From Nodosilinea sp. FACHB-141 (GTDB lineage Bacteria > Cyanobacteriota > Cyanobacteriia > Phormidesmidales > Phormidesmidaceae), in contig NZ_JACJPP010000019.1 in NCBI RefSeq assembly GCF_014696135.1, positions 1-64,000 on the forward strand: 64,000 nucleotides of DNA, in the 5' to 3' direction. The position numbers and the translations under genes are program-made. The notes beneath the pieces are model-generated. The model was not told the origin of the DNA. It was given only the letters and a program-made list of their open reading frames with translations, and did no database searches. Below are positions 8,939 to 19,100 of this stretch, piece by piece (position 1 is the stretch's first letter; the number at the start of each line of letters is the position of its first letter).

Positions 8939-10243
8939 ATGACGCAGTCTATCGAACAAGCGATCGCCACCAAGCCCACATTTTCAGCATTGAAATGCCG
9001 AGAATGTGGTGAGACCTATGACTTAGGCGCCAAGCATGTGTGCGAAGACGTGTGCTTTGGCCCATTAGAGGTAGCCTACGACTATGACGAAATTCGCAGG
9101 CGGGTCACCCGCAGCAGTATCCAAGCAGGGCCGCTGTCAATTTGGCGCTACAAGGACTTTTTGCCCGTCAGCACCGATAACCCAATTGATGTGGGAACCG
9201 GCATGACACCCCTAGTGCGGGCCAACCGACTGGCGCGGCAGCTAGGGCTAAAAGAACTCTATATAAAGAATGACGCTGTCAACATGCCCACCCTGAGTTT
9301 CAAGGACCGGGTGGTATCGGTGGCGCTGACCCGAGCAAGAGAGCTAGGGTTTACTACAGTATCTTGTGCCAGTACAGGAAACCTAGCAAACTCTACGGCG
9401 GCGATCGCAGCTCATGCTGGCCTTGACTGCTGTGTATTCATCCCCGCTGACCTGGAAGCAGGCAAAGTGCTCGGCACCCTAATTTACAACCCTACAGTGA
9501 TGGCTGTGCAGGGCAACTATGACCAGGTCAACCGTCTGTGCTCTGAGGTAGCCAACACCCAAGGGTGGGGGTTCGTCAACATCAATCTGCGCCCCTACTA
9601 CTCCGAAGGGTCTAAAACCCTGGGCTACGAAGTAGCTGAACAGCTAGGTTGGCGCTTACCAGACCACATCGTAGCGCCGTTGGCATCGGGGTCACTATTT
9701 ACCAAGATCTACAAAGGCTTTCAAGAATTTGTGAAGGTCGGCCTCGTCGACGATAAGCCTGTACGCTTTAGCGGTGCCCAAGCCGAGGGATGCTCTCCTA
9801 TTGCCCAAGCCTTTAAAGAAGGCCGCGATTTTGTGACTCCGGTCAAACCCAATACGATTGCCAAGTCTATTGCCATTGGAAACCCCGCCGACGGTATCTA
9901 TGCGCTCGATATAGCTCGTAAAACCAACGGCAACATCGAGTCAGTAACCGATGCTGAAGTGATTGAAGGCATGAAGCTTTTGGCTGAAACCGAAGGTATC
10001 TTCACCGAGACTGCTGGCGGCACCACCATTGCAGTACTCAAAAAACTGGTAGAAGCCGGTAAGATTGACCCCGACGAGTCTACAGTCGTCTACATTACCG
10101 GCAACGGCCTGAAGACCCAAGAGGCTGTACAGGGTTACATTGGTGAGCCCTTTACCATTGAGCCTAAGCTCGACAGCTTCGAGCGTGCCCTAGAGCGCTC
10201 CCGCACCCTCGACCGGCTGGAATGGCAGCAGGTATTAGTCTAG
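8939..10243 (+). CDS. thrC: Threonine synthase
   Basis: Converts O-phosphohomoserine to threonine with PLP. The 434-residue protein has an N-terminal Cys-rich segment (residues 20-40, CRECGETYDL then CEDVC), typical of the plant/cyanobacterial-type enzyme, and a fold-type II core. The PLP lysine is in LSFKDRV (near 122), and the phosphate loop is CASTGNLANSTAA. GNPADG and ETAGGTTIA later in the chain are also family features. The ATG start is preferred, though the Shine-Dalgarno is weak. A ThiS/MoaD-like carrier gene follows 111 bases downstream on the same strand. Confidence 0.96.
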   Translation: MTQSIEQAIATKPTFSALKCRECGETYDLGAKHVCEDVCFGPLEVAYDYDEIRRRVTRSSIQAGPLSIWRYKDFLPVSTDNPIDVGTGMTPLVRANRLARQLGLKELYIKNDAVNMPTLSFKDRVVSVALTRARELGFTTVSCASTGNLANSTAAIAAHAGLDCCVFIPADLEAGKVLGTLIYNPTVMAVQGNYDQVNRLCSEVANTQGWGFVNINLRPYYSEGSKTLGYEVAEQLGWRLPDHIVAPLASGSLFTKIYKGFQEFVKVGLVDDKPVRFSGAQAEGCSPIAQAFKEGRDFVTPVKPNTIAKSIAIGNPADGIYALDIARKTNGNIESVTDAEVIEGMKLLAETEGIFTETAGGTTIAVLKKLVEAGKIDPDESTVVYITGNGLKTQEAVQGYIGEPFTIEPKLDSFERALERSRTLDRLEWQQVLV

Positions 10244-10354
10244 GGCTTAAGGTACGAGGTTCAAGGTTTAAGTTTTTGCTTTTCAGCTTGAACCTTACTC
10301 CCTATAACTCTTACTGACAGACCAATCTTATTTTCCAATTCATTTACTACACCC

Positions 10355-10630
10355 ATGGCTGTTAAAGTACTAATTCCAACCCCGCTGCAAAAATTCACCA
10401 ACAACCAGGCTGCCCTCGAATGTAGTGGTGGCAATATCGTAGATCTGCTCAATGATTTGGAGAGCAACTGCCCCGGCATTAAAGCCCGGCTGTGTGACGA
10501 TTCTGGCGAACTGCGCCGCTTTGTCAACTTCTACGTCAACAGCGAAGACATTCGCTTTCTCGATGGTAAAGAGACTGCCCTTAATGATGGAGACGAAGTC
10601 AGCATCGTCCCTGCCGTAGCTGGGGGCTAA
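10355..10630 (+). CDS. ThiS/MoaD-family sulfur carrier protein (CysO-like)
   Basis: A 91-residue ubiquitin-like fold protein ending in the Gly-Gly tail ([10 protein letters not shown]) that members of this family use as a thiocarboxylate. The AVAGG ending and length resemble CysO of mycobacteria, which donates sulfur for cysteine synthesis, more than MoaD of molybdopterin synthase. It follows thrC in the same direction, with a strong terminator behind it, so the two may form one transcript. Its activating E1-like enzyme and acceptor synthase are not in this window. Family is sure; the pathway is inference. Confidence 0.85.
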   Translation: MAVKVLIPTPLQKFTNNQAALECSGGNIVDLLNDLESNCPGIKARLCDDSGELRRFVNFYVNSEDIRFLDGKETALNDGDEVSIVPAVAGG

Positions 10631-10661
10631 TGTTGGAGCTGAAGACTAGCTATTAAATCAG

Positions 10662-10698
10662 AAAACGCTGAACAAAGCTTTTGTTCAGCGTTTTTTTT
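10662..10698 (+). terminator. Intrinsic terminator after the sulfur-carrier gene
   Basis: A 15-bp stem (10662-10676 with 10680-10694) with a 3-base loop runs into eight T residues (10691-10698), 31 bases after the stop codon. Textbook rho-independent terminator. Confidence 0.92.
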
Positions 10699-11018
10699 GC
10701 AGCTCAGCAGGTTGGGTTGAGTAATCGCCTCTGTTTCTTTTCTTGCCAATTGATAGGTTGTGCGCGTTCAGGTTTCTCACTCACTGCAACAGCCACTACC
10801 TAAACAAAAAATTTGAATGGGCTTGCAAAAATGATAGATGCTACAAAAGTCAAAGTATTTTGAGAAAATTTTTGAATGGCTGTAAGCTTTCCATCTATTC
10901 TGATGAGCACAAATTGTAGAACCCATTCTTGGCTAGCTAGCCTTTCCATTAAACGTATAACTTCTACTACTCTCAATATTGAACTGATGGCGGCTTCTCA
11001 AATTTGCTTTAAAGAAGC
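10699..11018. other. Intergenic stretch, no gene seen
   Basis: AT-richer than its surroundings and without a reading frame that has a start signal or recognisable motif. It lies between the sulfur-carrier terminator and the 3' end of pilA, so no promoter is required here. Confidence 0.5.
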
Positions 11019-11056
11019 TTGGGATCAGCTACGTAAAAATAAGTAACTGATCCCAA
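11019..11056 (-). terminator. Probable pilA terminator hairpin
   Basis: ttgggatcag (11019-11028) and ctgatcccaa (11047-11056) form a perfect 10-bp stem, extendable inward with one mismatch. It begins 38 bases past the pilA stop on the minus strand and is followed on that strand by gcttcttt, a modest T-rich tail. Confidence 0.65.
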
Positions 11057-11094
11057 ATGTTATTAGGAACTAGAAGTTAAGCGCCATCAATAAT

Positions 11095-11637
11095 CTAGAG
11101 CTTCTTCCAGGTACCGTTTGTGCAAGCAGTAGCAGACTGGCTTGCAGAGGTGCTGAAGTTGGTGAGCGCACCGGCAGCAGCAGCCACGTTAGCTTGAGTC
11201 GATTCACAAATGATTGCAATCGTGGTTGCTTCCGTGGTTGCGCTACCCGAGTTTAGCTGGGCAGCACCGACATAGCTCTTTAGAGCGGTATCAACTCTGT
11301 CAGCAAAAGCCGTTGCGCCAAAAGGACCACTAGCGCCAATGGTGTAGTTGTAGTAAGTGGTGGCGGAAGGAATACCAATGGCCAGTTCCACAAAACCAGG
11401 AGCAAACGTAGGGTTTTCTAGACGGTAAGCTTGCTGACCACGGTTCATAGAACCAACGTAGGTTTTAGCTTCAGACTGACGGGCTTTGTTGGCTTGGTTG
11501 AGGAAGGAAGGTAGGGCAATAGCAGCCAGAATACCGATGATGATAATAACCACCAGCAGTTCAATTAGAGTGAAGCCGCCTTCTTCTTTTTTAGCAATGA
11601 AGTGCTTGAGCAGGTTGGCTTTGAGAGATGCTTTCAT
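11095..11637 (-). CDS. pilA: Type IV major pilin (PilA-like)
   Basis: Prepilin of 180 residues. The leader of 21 residues is basic and ends EEGG; PilD would cut before F22, leaving FTLIELLVVIIIIGILAAIA, with the conserved Glu at mature position 5. The mature protein is alpha1 helix plus a Ser/Thr/Ala-rich globular head (YYNYTIGASGPFG), with two Cys near the end (IICEST and SATACTNG) that could form the usual D-loop disulfide. Shine-Dalgarno ggagac lies about 8 bases upstream. Type IV pili give twitching motility and DNA uptake. The next gene upstream on this strand is a Wzy/O-antigen-ligase-like protein, a candidate pilin glycosyltransferase. Confidence 0.94.
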   Translation of the reverse strand: MKASLKANLLKHFIAKKEEGGFTLIELLVVIIIIGILAAIALPSFLNQANKARQSEAKTYVGSMNRGQQAYRLENPTFAPGFVELAIGIPSATTYYNYTIGASGPFGATAFADRVDTALKSYVGAAQLNSGSATTEATTIAIICESTQANVAAAAGALTNFSTSASQSATACTNGTWKKL

Positions 11638-11721
11638 AGGTGTATGTCTCCTTGGGTTAGGCGGCGGTAGAGGTGTTATTTGCGCCTGGGTCTAACTTAC
11701 CCACTTGCTCTGACTGAGCGA

Positions 11722-14343
11722 TCACACCTGACTAAAAAAGTTTTCGGGCAGTGGAGGCGGGGGTGTAATTTCAAAGCGATTCTTGACGGCACTAGGCAAG
11801 TTAAGCTGCTTGGTTTGAATCGTTTCTATAGCTTGGTCTAGCGCCACAAACTCCCTGGGCAGCTCCTCAAACAACCCAAGTAAGTTAGGGATAGCCCACT
11901 GCTCCATTTCCTCAATGGGTGCAATAAAGTTAATGCCCTGAGCGTATCGATTGCGATAGGTGAGCCCTAGCAAGCTACGGCCAGTTAGTTCAACCGGTTC
12001 TACTAGGGAAGTCAACCACGATCGCACATCTCGAAATTGCCCCAACGATTCGGTTAGCAGTACCTTCTCATGTGCAGGAAGCTCGGCTTGAGCAAAGTAG
12101 TTTTGGGCAGCGGCAGGCGAAAGCCATGCCCGAAGCAGCAACAGAGCCTGATCTTGGGGAGTGGCTTCTAGTGCTTGATTAACGATGGCTAGGGCTGCTT
12201 CGAGGCTTTGGTCTGTGGCTAAAAGCGCCTGCGTGATTGGTCTTAGCCCGTCACGGTTGGCGGTGAGAGGTTGTCTCTGCCACCAGCGAATCAGCGCTGT
12301 TTGGTCGTAAAAAGTGGAATATCCTGGGATCTTTGGCGATAGCCCGTTGAGTATGGACTCGTGGTAGGTTAACGCCTGATCTAAAACCTGCTGTTTAATT
12401 GGTGCTAAGGACTCTTGCTCCCACAGAGGCAAAGTCAAAAATTCGGGATGGCCAAGGCCTTGAAGGCTAAACGCGGTTACGGCGGCTTCGGTTTGGCCTT
12501 GGGCTAGGTAGGCTTGCCCCAGCACATAGCGGCTCAAGGCACTTTTTCTGGGGAGTAGCTGCACGGCACGGCGGCTATAGTCCGCTGCAGCAGCTGGGTT
12601 TTGAGGTAACAGCAGAACCGCCATGTTGTAATTAAACCAGGCATCGTTGGGGGCGATCGCAGCAGCGCTATACAGATTAGTCAAGGCATCGCGGCGCACA
12701 GCATCTTGCTCACCTGGAGACACGAGAGGCAGCAGTTGATAGATGATTTGTCCGGATAGGGCGGGGTAGGTTGGATCCCAAGGAACGAAAGTGGCAGCGG
12801 CAGATAGCTGTTGCAACGAGCTAGCTACATCGCCTCGTTCTGCACGGCTGAGGGCACGGTGGGCAAAAAAGAAGCCTAGGTCGGTCACAAACCACAAATA
12901 GGTTGTGATCGCCAACCAGGCTACCAGGGCCAGGCTAAGATAGCGGCGGGTTCCTCCACTTAGGGTAGGCAGCGAGGGCAGCTCTGTTTGATTTGCTAGG
13001 CTGAGCAACAGGAGTAGCAAGGCCCCAAGCGCCATGGAAATGCCAACGTTTTCAAGCTGGTAGTCAGTGAGGCTAGATACCCCGTAGGCTAAGAAGCTAC
13101 CGCCTGCGCCATACAGCAACCATCGACTAGCCGGCTCTTGTGCAGTTTGGTATAGACGCAGCCAGAGCGCGGCGACAAGTACCAGCCATGCCAGATCCAG
13201 CCCAAGACCCAGTAGCCCCATCTCTCCTAAAAGCTGAAACGGCGTACTGTGAAGCTGCTGAGAATGGTCTTGACCTAGGCCCGTTTCTATCGGGCGATAT
13301 AGATTTGAGACACGGCTCATCACCCCTGGCCCCACGCCCACCAATGGACGATGGCTAAAAATGTTAAGGGCAGTCTTAGCCAGGAAGTAACGATCGAGCA
13401 CCGGGCCATCTTGTACTACAAAGCCAGAAGGATCGTTAAAATCTAGACCGCCAAACAAGCTGCGAACCCTTGAGTTGCTGGCTAGAGCGCTAATCGCGAC
13501 GGCTAACCCCAGGCCGCCTAGCAACCAACGCTGGGTTCTGCCCTTAGCGGTGGGGTTGACAACAAAGGCAACGACTATAAGAAGCAACCACACCAAAATT
13601 CCCAACAACGCCCCCCGCGATCCGCTGAGGTAGAGAGCGATCGCAGCCAAGGCCGAGGCCGCCGCCATCAACCACCGCAGCCATCCCTTAAAGGCCACAG
13701 CACAGGCTGCAACAAACGGCAGCGCTAGAGCAAAGTAGCCACCCACGAAATTGTGGTGGCCAAAGGGCATGGCATTGCGCAGGGCAGTAGAAAAACTGTC
13801 GTCTAACTCTGCCCCTGACGTAGGTCGCCATAGAAGTAAGGAAATTAGGGTGGTGCCTAGCATCGTTGTGGCGATTGCTGCGGCTACCTGAGTAGCTTTG
13901 AGCTGGGCCTGGTTTATCCAATTGACGCCGCAGTACAACGCAAAAAAGTAGTACGTTGCTAAAACCACATTCCACAGGGCCACTGTTTTGAAGTCGCTGG
14001 CCAGGCTGCAAACCATTAAAACAATACCTGTGCCGGCTACAGCCCAATCGAGCCCGTAACCTAGGGGACGAAACGGCACGTGAAACTGGCGTAGCTGCCA
14101 GACCAGCCAGCCGCCAAAAGCTAGAAACCCCAGCTGCCACACCAAGGCCCATGGCCAACTCACCATGCGCAGGTAACTGTGAGGTAGCCAGGTCATGAAG
14201 ACAACAGCTACCAGGCCTACCCCTCCCAGCCACCAACCTTTAAAAACAGCATTGAGTTGTTGAGCAGAGGTTTGGGCCATGGGAGATGCCATCAGGTTAC
14301 AGAACTGCCAAGCAGATGAGGAGGCTGAGTTGAAGTGCCTCAA
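11722..14343 (-). CDS. O-antigen-ligase-like (Wzy_C) membrane protein with TPR-like tail
   Basis: Large polytopic protein of 873 residues. The first ~470 residues hold about twelve membrane helices with Wzy/WaaL/PglL-type landmarks: GHHNFVGGY (195-203), LSGSRGALLG (239-248) and the large periplasmic loop ending with HSTPFQLLGEMGLLG. The remaining ~400 residues are soluble and helical with TPR-like repeats (AWFNYNMAVLLLPQNPAAAA; YVLGQAYLAQGQTEAAVTAF). Such enzymes transfer lipid-linked glycans to lipid A or to pilin. It lies 84 bases upstream of pilA on the same strand, suggesting pilin O-glycosylation. ATGs at 14292 and 14280 are better start candidates than the first. Confidence 0.82.
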   Translation of the reverse strand: MRHFNSASSSAWQFCNLMASPMAQTSAQQLNAVFKGWWLGGVGLVAVVFMTWLPHSYLRMVSWPWALVWQLGFLAFGGWLVWQLRQFHVPFRPLGYGLDWAVAGTGIVLMVCSLASDFKTVALWNVVLATYYFFALYCGVNWINQAQLKATQVAAAIATTMLGTTLISLLLWRPTSGAELDDSFSTALRNAMPFGHHNFVGGYFALALPFVAACAVAFKGWLRWLMAAASALAAIALYLSGSRGALLGILVWLLLIVVAFVVNPTAKGRTQRWLLGGLGLAVAISALASNSRVRSLFGGLDFNDPSGFVVQDGPVLDRYFLAKTALNIFSHRPLVGVGPGVMSRVSNLYRPIETGLGQDHSQQLHSTPFQLLGEMGLLGLGLDLAWLVLVAALWLRLYQTAQEPASRWLLYGAGGSFLAYGVSSLTDYQLENVGISMALGALLLLLLSLANQTELPSLPTLSGGTRRYLSLALVAWLAITTYLWFVTDLGFFFAHRALSRAERGDVASSLQQLSAAATFVPWDPTYPALSGQIIYQLLPLVSPGEQDAVRRDALTNLYSAAAIAPNDAWFNYNMAVLLLPQNPAAAADYSRRAVQLLPRKSALSRYVLGQAYLAQGQTEAAVTAFSLQGLGHPEFLTLPLWEQESLAPIKQQVLDQALTYHESILNGLSPKIPGYSTFYDQTALIRWWQRQPLTANRDGLRPITQALLATDQSLEAALAIVNQALEATPQDQALLLLRAWLSPAAAQNYFAQAELPAHEKVLLTESLGQFRDVRSWLTSLVEPVELTGRSLLGLTYRNRYAQGINFIAPIEEMEQWAIPNLLGLFEELPREFVALDQAIETIQTKQLNLPSAVKNRFEITPPPPLPENFFSQV

Positions 14344-14435
14344 TTGCGATCGCAGCCACGGTGGGTAGACTTATTCTAGAACCACCCTAAAACCTGAAAC
14401 CCGCTCTATAGGTTTCTTACCCTTGCGCCCACATC

Positions 14436-15245
14436 ATGCAGCTCTCTTCAAGCAAACGCCGCCCGCCCTTGCTCTGGGCCAAACATTTGGCAATTTGGGT
14501 ACTGCCCGCTGCTTTGCTGCTGGCCTTAGTGCCCTTACAGCAGCAGCGCCTAGCTAACTTACAAGACCGCAGCATTACCGATCAAAGTCTTGAGCAACAA
14601 GACCAGGCAACGGCAGCGACCCTGGCGTTGGCGCAGAAAACGCCCACCTTTGGGTTTGACAATCTGGCGGCTGACTGGTTTTTTCTGCGATTTTTGCAGT
14701 ACTTTGGCGACGATGAGGCTCGAGCTAAAACGGGTTACGACCTAAGCCCGGAGTTCTTTCGGGTTGTTATCCCTAAAGACCCGTATTACCGAATGTTTTA
14801 TCTGTTTTTGTCAGGCAGCACTAGCAATTTCGCCGCCCAACCGGAGCAAAGCGTTGCGATTACCGCCCAGGGGCTAAAGCGGTTGACCCCAACGGTGCCA
14901 TCTGACGGGTTTTATATCTGGCGCTATCGCGGTGTAGATGAGCTGCTCTATCTGGGTGACGGGAAGGCGGCTCAACAATCTTTTCAAACCGCTGCAGAGT
15001 GGGGACGGCAATCGCCCGAAGCAGAGGCCCCAATAATTGCAGAAAACTCTCAGCGTACAGCCGATTTTTTGGCCAATAACCCCCTGAGCAAGCAGGCCCA
15101 GGTCAATGCCTGGGCCAGTGTTTTGGCCAATGCTTTTGACGATGCGACTCGCCAAAAAGCCATTGATCGAATTGAAGCCCTTGGTGGCAGCGTTATGATT
15201 AGCGAAACCGGCGAGCTTGGTCTACGGTTTCCGCCCGACGATTAG
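14436..15245 (+). CDS. Unknown membrane-anchored cyanobacterial protein
   Basis: 269 residues with one N-terminal membrane helix (about 14-32) after a basic head, then a soluble domain. The conserved-looking core is FGFDNLAADWFFLRFLQYFGDDEARAKTGYDLSPEFF, followed by helical repeat-like segments (SDGFYIWRYRGVDELLYLG). I recall similar unnamed proteins in other cyanobacteria but no function. It is divergent from the Wzy/TPR gene, sharing a 92-base promoter region, so it may serve the same envelope or pilus process. Converges on the cyclophilin gene with only 7 bases between stops. Confidence 0.7.
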   Translation: MQLSSSKRRPPLLWAKHLAIWVLPAALLLALVPLQQQRLANLQDRSITDQSLEQQDQATAATLALAQKTPTFGFDNLAADWFFLRFLQYFGDDEARAKTGYDLSPEFFRVVIPKDPYYRMFYLFLSGSTSNFAAQPEQSVAITAQGLKRLTPTVPSDGFYIWRYRGVDELLYLGDGKAAQQSFQTAAEWGRQSPEAEAPIIAENSQRTADFLANNPLSKQAQVNAWASVLANAFDDATRQKAIDRIEALGGSVMISETGELGLRFPPDD

Positions 15246-15252
15246 CGCCTGC

Positions 15253-15777
15253 TTACAATTGGCCGCAGTCGGCGATTACGACGGGCTCAGAGGTTTGGCC
15301 ACTACGGCTACCGACTTGCTCTATGGTGCTGACCACATCCATGCCTTCGACCACGCTGCCAAAGACCACGTGCTTGCCGTCGAGCCAGGGGGTAGCCACG
15401 GTGGTCAAAAAGAACTGTGACCCGTTGGTATTAGGGCCAGCATTGGCCATACTCAGGAGCCCAGGGGTGGTGTGCTTGAGAGTAAAGTTTTCGTCAGCAA
15501 ATTTCATGCCGTAGATCGACTCGCCGCCGGTGCCGTTGCCGCGAGTAAAGTCGCCACCCTGACACATGAATTCAGGAATGACGCGGTGAAAGCTAGAGCC
15601 TTTGAAGTGCAGCGGCACACCGGAGGTACCCATGCCTTTTTCGCCAGTGCAGAGGGCGCGGAAGTTTTCGGCGGTTTTGGGGGTGACATCGGCACGCAGC
15701 TCCATGACAATGCGGCCTGCGGGAGTGCCGCCAATGGTGATGTCAAAAAATACTCTGGGATTAGTTGCTTCAGTCAT
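15253..15777 (-). CDS. Cyclophilin-type peptidyl-prolyl cis-trans isomerase
   Basis: Catalyses cis-trans isomerisation of X-Pro bonds. The 174 residues are a single cyclophilin domain. Active-site and signature residues are visible: [15 protein letters not shown] (with catalytic Arg), [15 protein letters not shown], and W in [12 protein letters not shown]. It carries the ALCTGEKG insertion found in eukaryotic-type cyclophilin A and in many cyanobacterial enzymes. No signal peptide, so cytoplasmic. Confidence 0.95.
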   Translation of the reverse strand: MTEATNPRVFFDITIGGTPAGRIVMELRADVTPKTAENFRALCTGEKGMGTSGVPLHFKGSSFHRVIPEFMCQGGDFTRGNGTGGESIYGMKFADENFTLKHTTPGLLSMANAGPNTNGSQFFLTTVATPWLDGKHVVFGSVVEGMDVVSTIEQVGSRSGQTSEPVVIADCGQL

Positions 15778-15979
15778 AGCTAATTCTTAAAGTGCAAGAC
15801 ACAGGGATTGACCCTGCCATTAACCCATAGTTTGAGCCAGGTGAACACCTGCTCGCTAGGGCAGGGCAGGATGCTGTTTCACTATATCCATGAAATGCTT
15901 TGCTATGTCAGAGCTGCAAGCTTGTGTCGAGGGACTGCAATACTGGGTCTAGGGCTGGAGATAAGGTGCGGTTAACTAG

Positions 15980-16005
15980 TGCTGTGTTGCGATCGCAACA
16001 CAGCA
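15980..16005. repeat. Perfect 26-bp palindrome centred on HIP1
   Basis: Thirteen bases (tgctgtgttgcga) are exactly mirrored around the HIP1 core GCGATCGC. It sits in the 347-base gap downstream of putA and upstream of the cyclophilin gene on the same strand. Far longer symmetry than the 8-base HIP1 motif that is scattered elsewhere in the window. Confidence 0.75.
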
Positions 16006-16075
16006 ATATATTCAGGAAGTATCGGGGTTACAGCTTATCGCTGATACCTCCGGTGAGGAAGACCCTTTTTGTAAA

Positions 16076-16110
16076 CCGCTCTCGGGTTTTATTAAGAACC
16101 CGAAGAGCGG
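16076..16110 (-). terminator. Probable putA terminator
   Basis: Arms 16076-16088 and 16097-16110 pair over 13 bp with one bulged base and an 8-base loop, starting 15 bases after the putA stop on the minus strand. The minus strand then reads tttacaaaaag, only a short T-run. Confidence 0.62.
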
Positions 16111-16124
16111 CTCTGCTACGGGAG

Positions 16125-19100
16125 TTAATCTACGCCTTCAATCGGAGCAAAGCCCTGGCGCTGGACGTTTTCACTAACGTGGCGAGGTTCTAGAAATTGC
16201 AGCAGGTAGTCTGGGCCGCCCGCTTTAGAACCAACGCCCGACATCTTGAAGCCGCCGAAGGGCTGGCGAGAGACGATCGCCCCCGTAATCCCCCGATTGA
16301 TGTAGAGGTTGCCAACAGCAAACTCGTTCTGCACCCGCTCAATGTGGGAAGGAGTGCGGGAGTAGAGTCCGCCCGTTAACCCGTAGTCGGTATCGTTGGC
16401 GATGCGTAGGGCATCGTCGAAGTCTTGGGCTTTGATGACGGCTAGAACCGGGCCAAAGATTTCTTCTTGGGCGATCGCTGCATCAGGTTTCACATTAGTA
16501 AACACAGTAGGGCCAACGAAGTAACCGTCGGCGGGCGTTGGCATTTCCAGCGCCAGGGTAGCTTCGGCTTTGCCTTTCTCGATGTACTCCTTGATTTTGG
16601 CCTGGGCGTTGGCGTCAATCACCGGGCCGACCTTGGTGCTGGGTTTCACCGCTTCGCCCACATTGAGAGAGCGGGTGGCTTCTACCAAGCGATGGATAAA
16701 GGCGTCATACACCGAGGCCACCACGATCGCCCGAGAACAAGCCGAGCATTTCTGGCCGCTGTAGCCAAAGGCGGAGTAGACCACGCCCTGCACCGCTTGA
16801 TCTAAATCCGCGCTTTCGTCGATGATGATGCCGTTTTTGCCGCCCATTTCAGCGATCACGCGCTTCATGTGGCGCTGGCCAGGTCGCCATTGGGCCGCAT
16901 CGGCGTAGATGCGACAGCCCACCTCGCGGGAGCCGGTAAAGGCAATCAGGTGCACGTCCGGGTGGTTAACCAGGTGTGCGCCGACGGTAGAGCCTCGGGC
17001 CGGGAGGTACTGAAAAACGCCGGGGGGCATACCCGCTTCGATCAAAATTTCGGCGATCTTGGCGGCGATCACGGCGGAGTTTTCAGCGGGCTTGAGGATG
17101 GTGCAGTTACCGGTGACTAGAGCCGCGACGGTCATGCCGGTAGCGATCGCTAGGGGAAAATTCCAAGGCGAGATCACTACTGCGATGCCGCGCGGGAAGT
17201 AGCGATAGCGGTTGGTTTCACCGGGGTAGTCGTAGGCGTACCCAGCATCAAGCCGCTCCATCTCGTCAGCGTAGTAGCGGCAGAAGTCAATGGCTTCGGA
17301 GACTTCAGGGTCGGCCTGACCCAGGGGTTTGCCGACTTCGTACACCATCCAGGCGTTGAGTTCGTGGCGGCGCTCTTCCATGAGATCAGCGGCGCGACGC
17401 AGGATAGCTCCGCGCTCCTTTGCAGGTGTGGCGGCCCAGGCAGGGAAAGCCGCTTTGGCAGCGGCGATCGCCGCATCTGCTTGCTCTTGACTGGCCAATC
17501 CCAGCTTGCCGACCAGTTCCGCTGGCTTCGACGGGTTCACCGAATCTGCCGTAGCTTCGGTATCGACCGCTTCACCATTGATGATCGGGTTGTAACGCCG
17601 ACCGAGTTGGGCGTGGACGGTCTTAAGTGCTTCGGTGGCTTGGGATCGCTTGGTGGCGATCGCGAAGTCGAGGTCGGGGGCGTTGGGGTAGGGGGCGGGG
17701 GGTAAGGGATGCGCGGTGTTGCCGGGGGCGTCTTCTGGGGCAAACTCCGGTGCCGCCAGCAGGGTCTCTACGGGCACGTCTTCCTGGTTCTGCCGCAGGA
17801 ACGAGCTGTTGGCGGTATTTTCCAGCAGGCGGCGAATTAGGTATGACATCCCCGGAATCAGCTCGCCAAAGGGAGCATAGACCCGTACCCGGTAGCCTTT
17901 ATCAGCTAGGGTTTTGGCCAGCTTGTCAGCCATGCCGTAGAGCACTTGCAGCTCGATGTTGCGGCGGGGAATGTTGAGTTCTTCGGCGATCGCCATGGCG
18001 TGGGCCTGCGATCGCACGTTATGGCTGCCAATAGCGGCATAGAGGTATTGATGGTTCTCTAGCAGCAGCCGGGTCATGCGCTCAAAATTGGCGTCGGTAG
18101 AAACTTTTTGGCTATAGACCGGGCTACGCCAGCCGTTTTGCCGCGCAGTAATAGTCTCTTGATCCCAGTAAGCACCCTTCACCAGGCGCACGGTGACCGG
18201 GGTGCCGCGATTTTTCGCCCAAATCACCAGATCCTTCAGATCGTTGTAGCTGTCCTGTAGGTAGGCCTGCAGGGTAACGCCCAGGTCGTCGCGCTGGCGA
18301 AATTCAGCCTCCATCAAAATGTCTTTGAGAATTGCCAGGGTCAGGGCCTTGTAGCGGTACTGCTCCATATCGAAGTGGACAGCAACGCCTAGTTCCTGGG
18401 CGCGGCGCAGCAGGGTGCGAATGTGCTCGCTCACCTTGGCGCGGCTGCCTTCCGCATCCAGCGGGTCGAACTGGGAGTAGAAGGCGGTGAGCTTAACGGA
18501 AACCTGAACCTTGGCTAGTTCCTTGCCATCTGCCAGATCGATCGCGTCGACGGTCTTCCAGTTTTTCGCCGCATTAGACAGCTGCGCCATTAAATCCAGG
18601 TAGCGCTGAAGGTAGGCATGGGCTTCTTCCTCAGTGATCACCGCTTCACCCAGCAGATCCATGGTGAAGGTGAGCTTGTCTTTGCGCATGCGCTCGATCG
18701 CCCTGATCGCCTTCTCGATGGTTTCGCCCGAAATGTAGCGATAGGCGAGGGTTTCCACCGCTGGGGCAACGGTGGTAGCGGCGAGTTGGCCAGGCACCGA
18801 ATCGGGATTGGTAAAGTTCAGCAATCCCTTGAGCGCATTGGGCAGTTCGACTTCTTCCGCCGATAGATACTCCTGCAGGTGGCGGGCGATCTCAGGTTTG
18901 CTGCGCAGGGCAGGCAGCGCGTCGATGAAGCGAAACAGCTGCACCTTCAGCCCAGGGTTGCCCATGGCAAAATCCATAATTCTGTCGTCCCAGCGCATTT
19001 GGTCGCGCATTTGGGCGAAGAGGTTTTTCTTCTCGCGGGTGGCGCCGAGCAGGACGGTGGCGATCGCGAGGGTCTTAGCCTCGTACTGTAGTGAGTCGGT

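Noticed and set aside
13688-14236. 182-codon frame overlapping the Wzy/TPR gene
   Set aside because: Same-strand shadow in another frame, Arg/Ser/Cys-rich, no motif.
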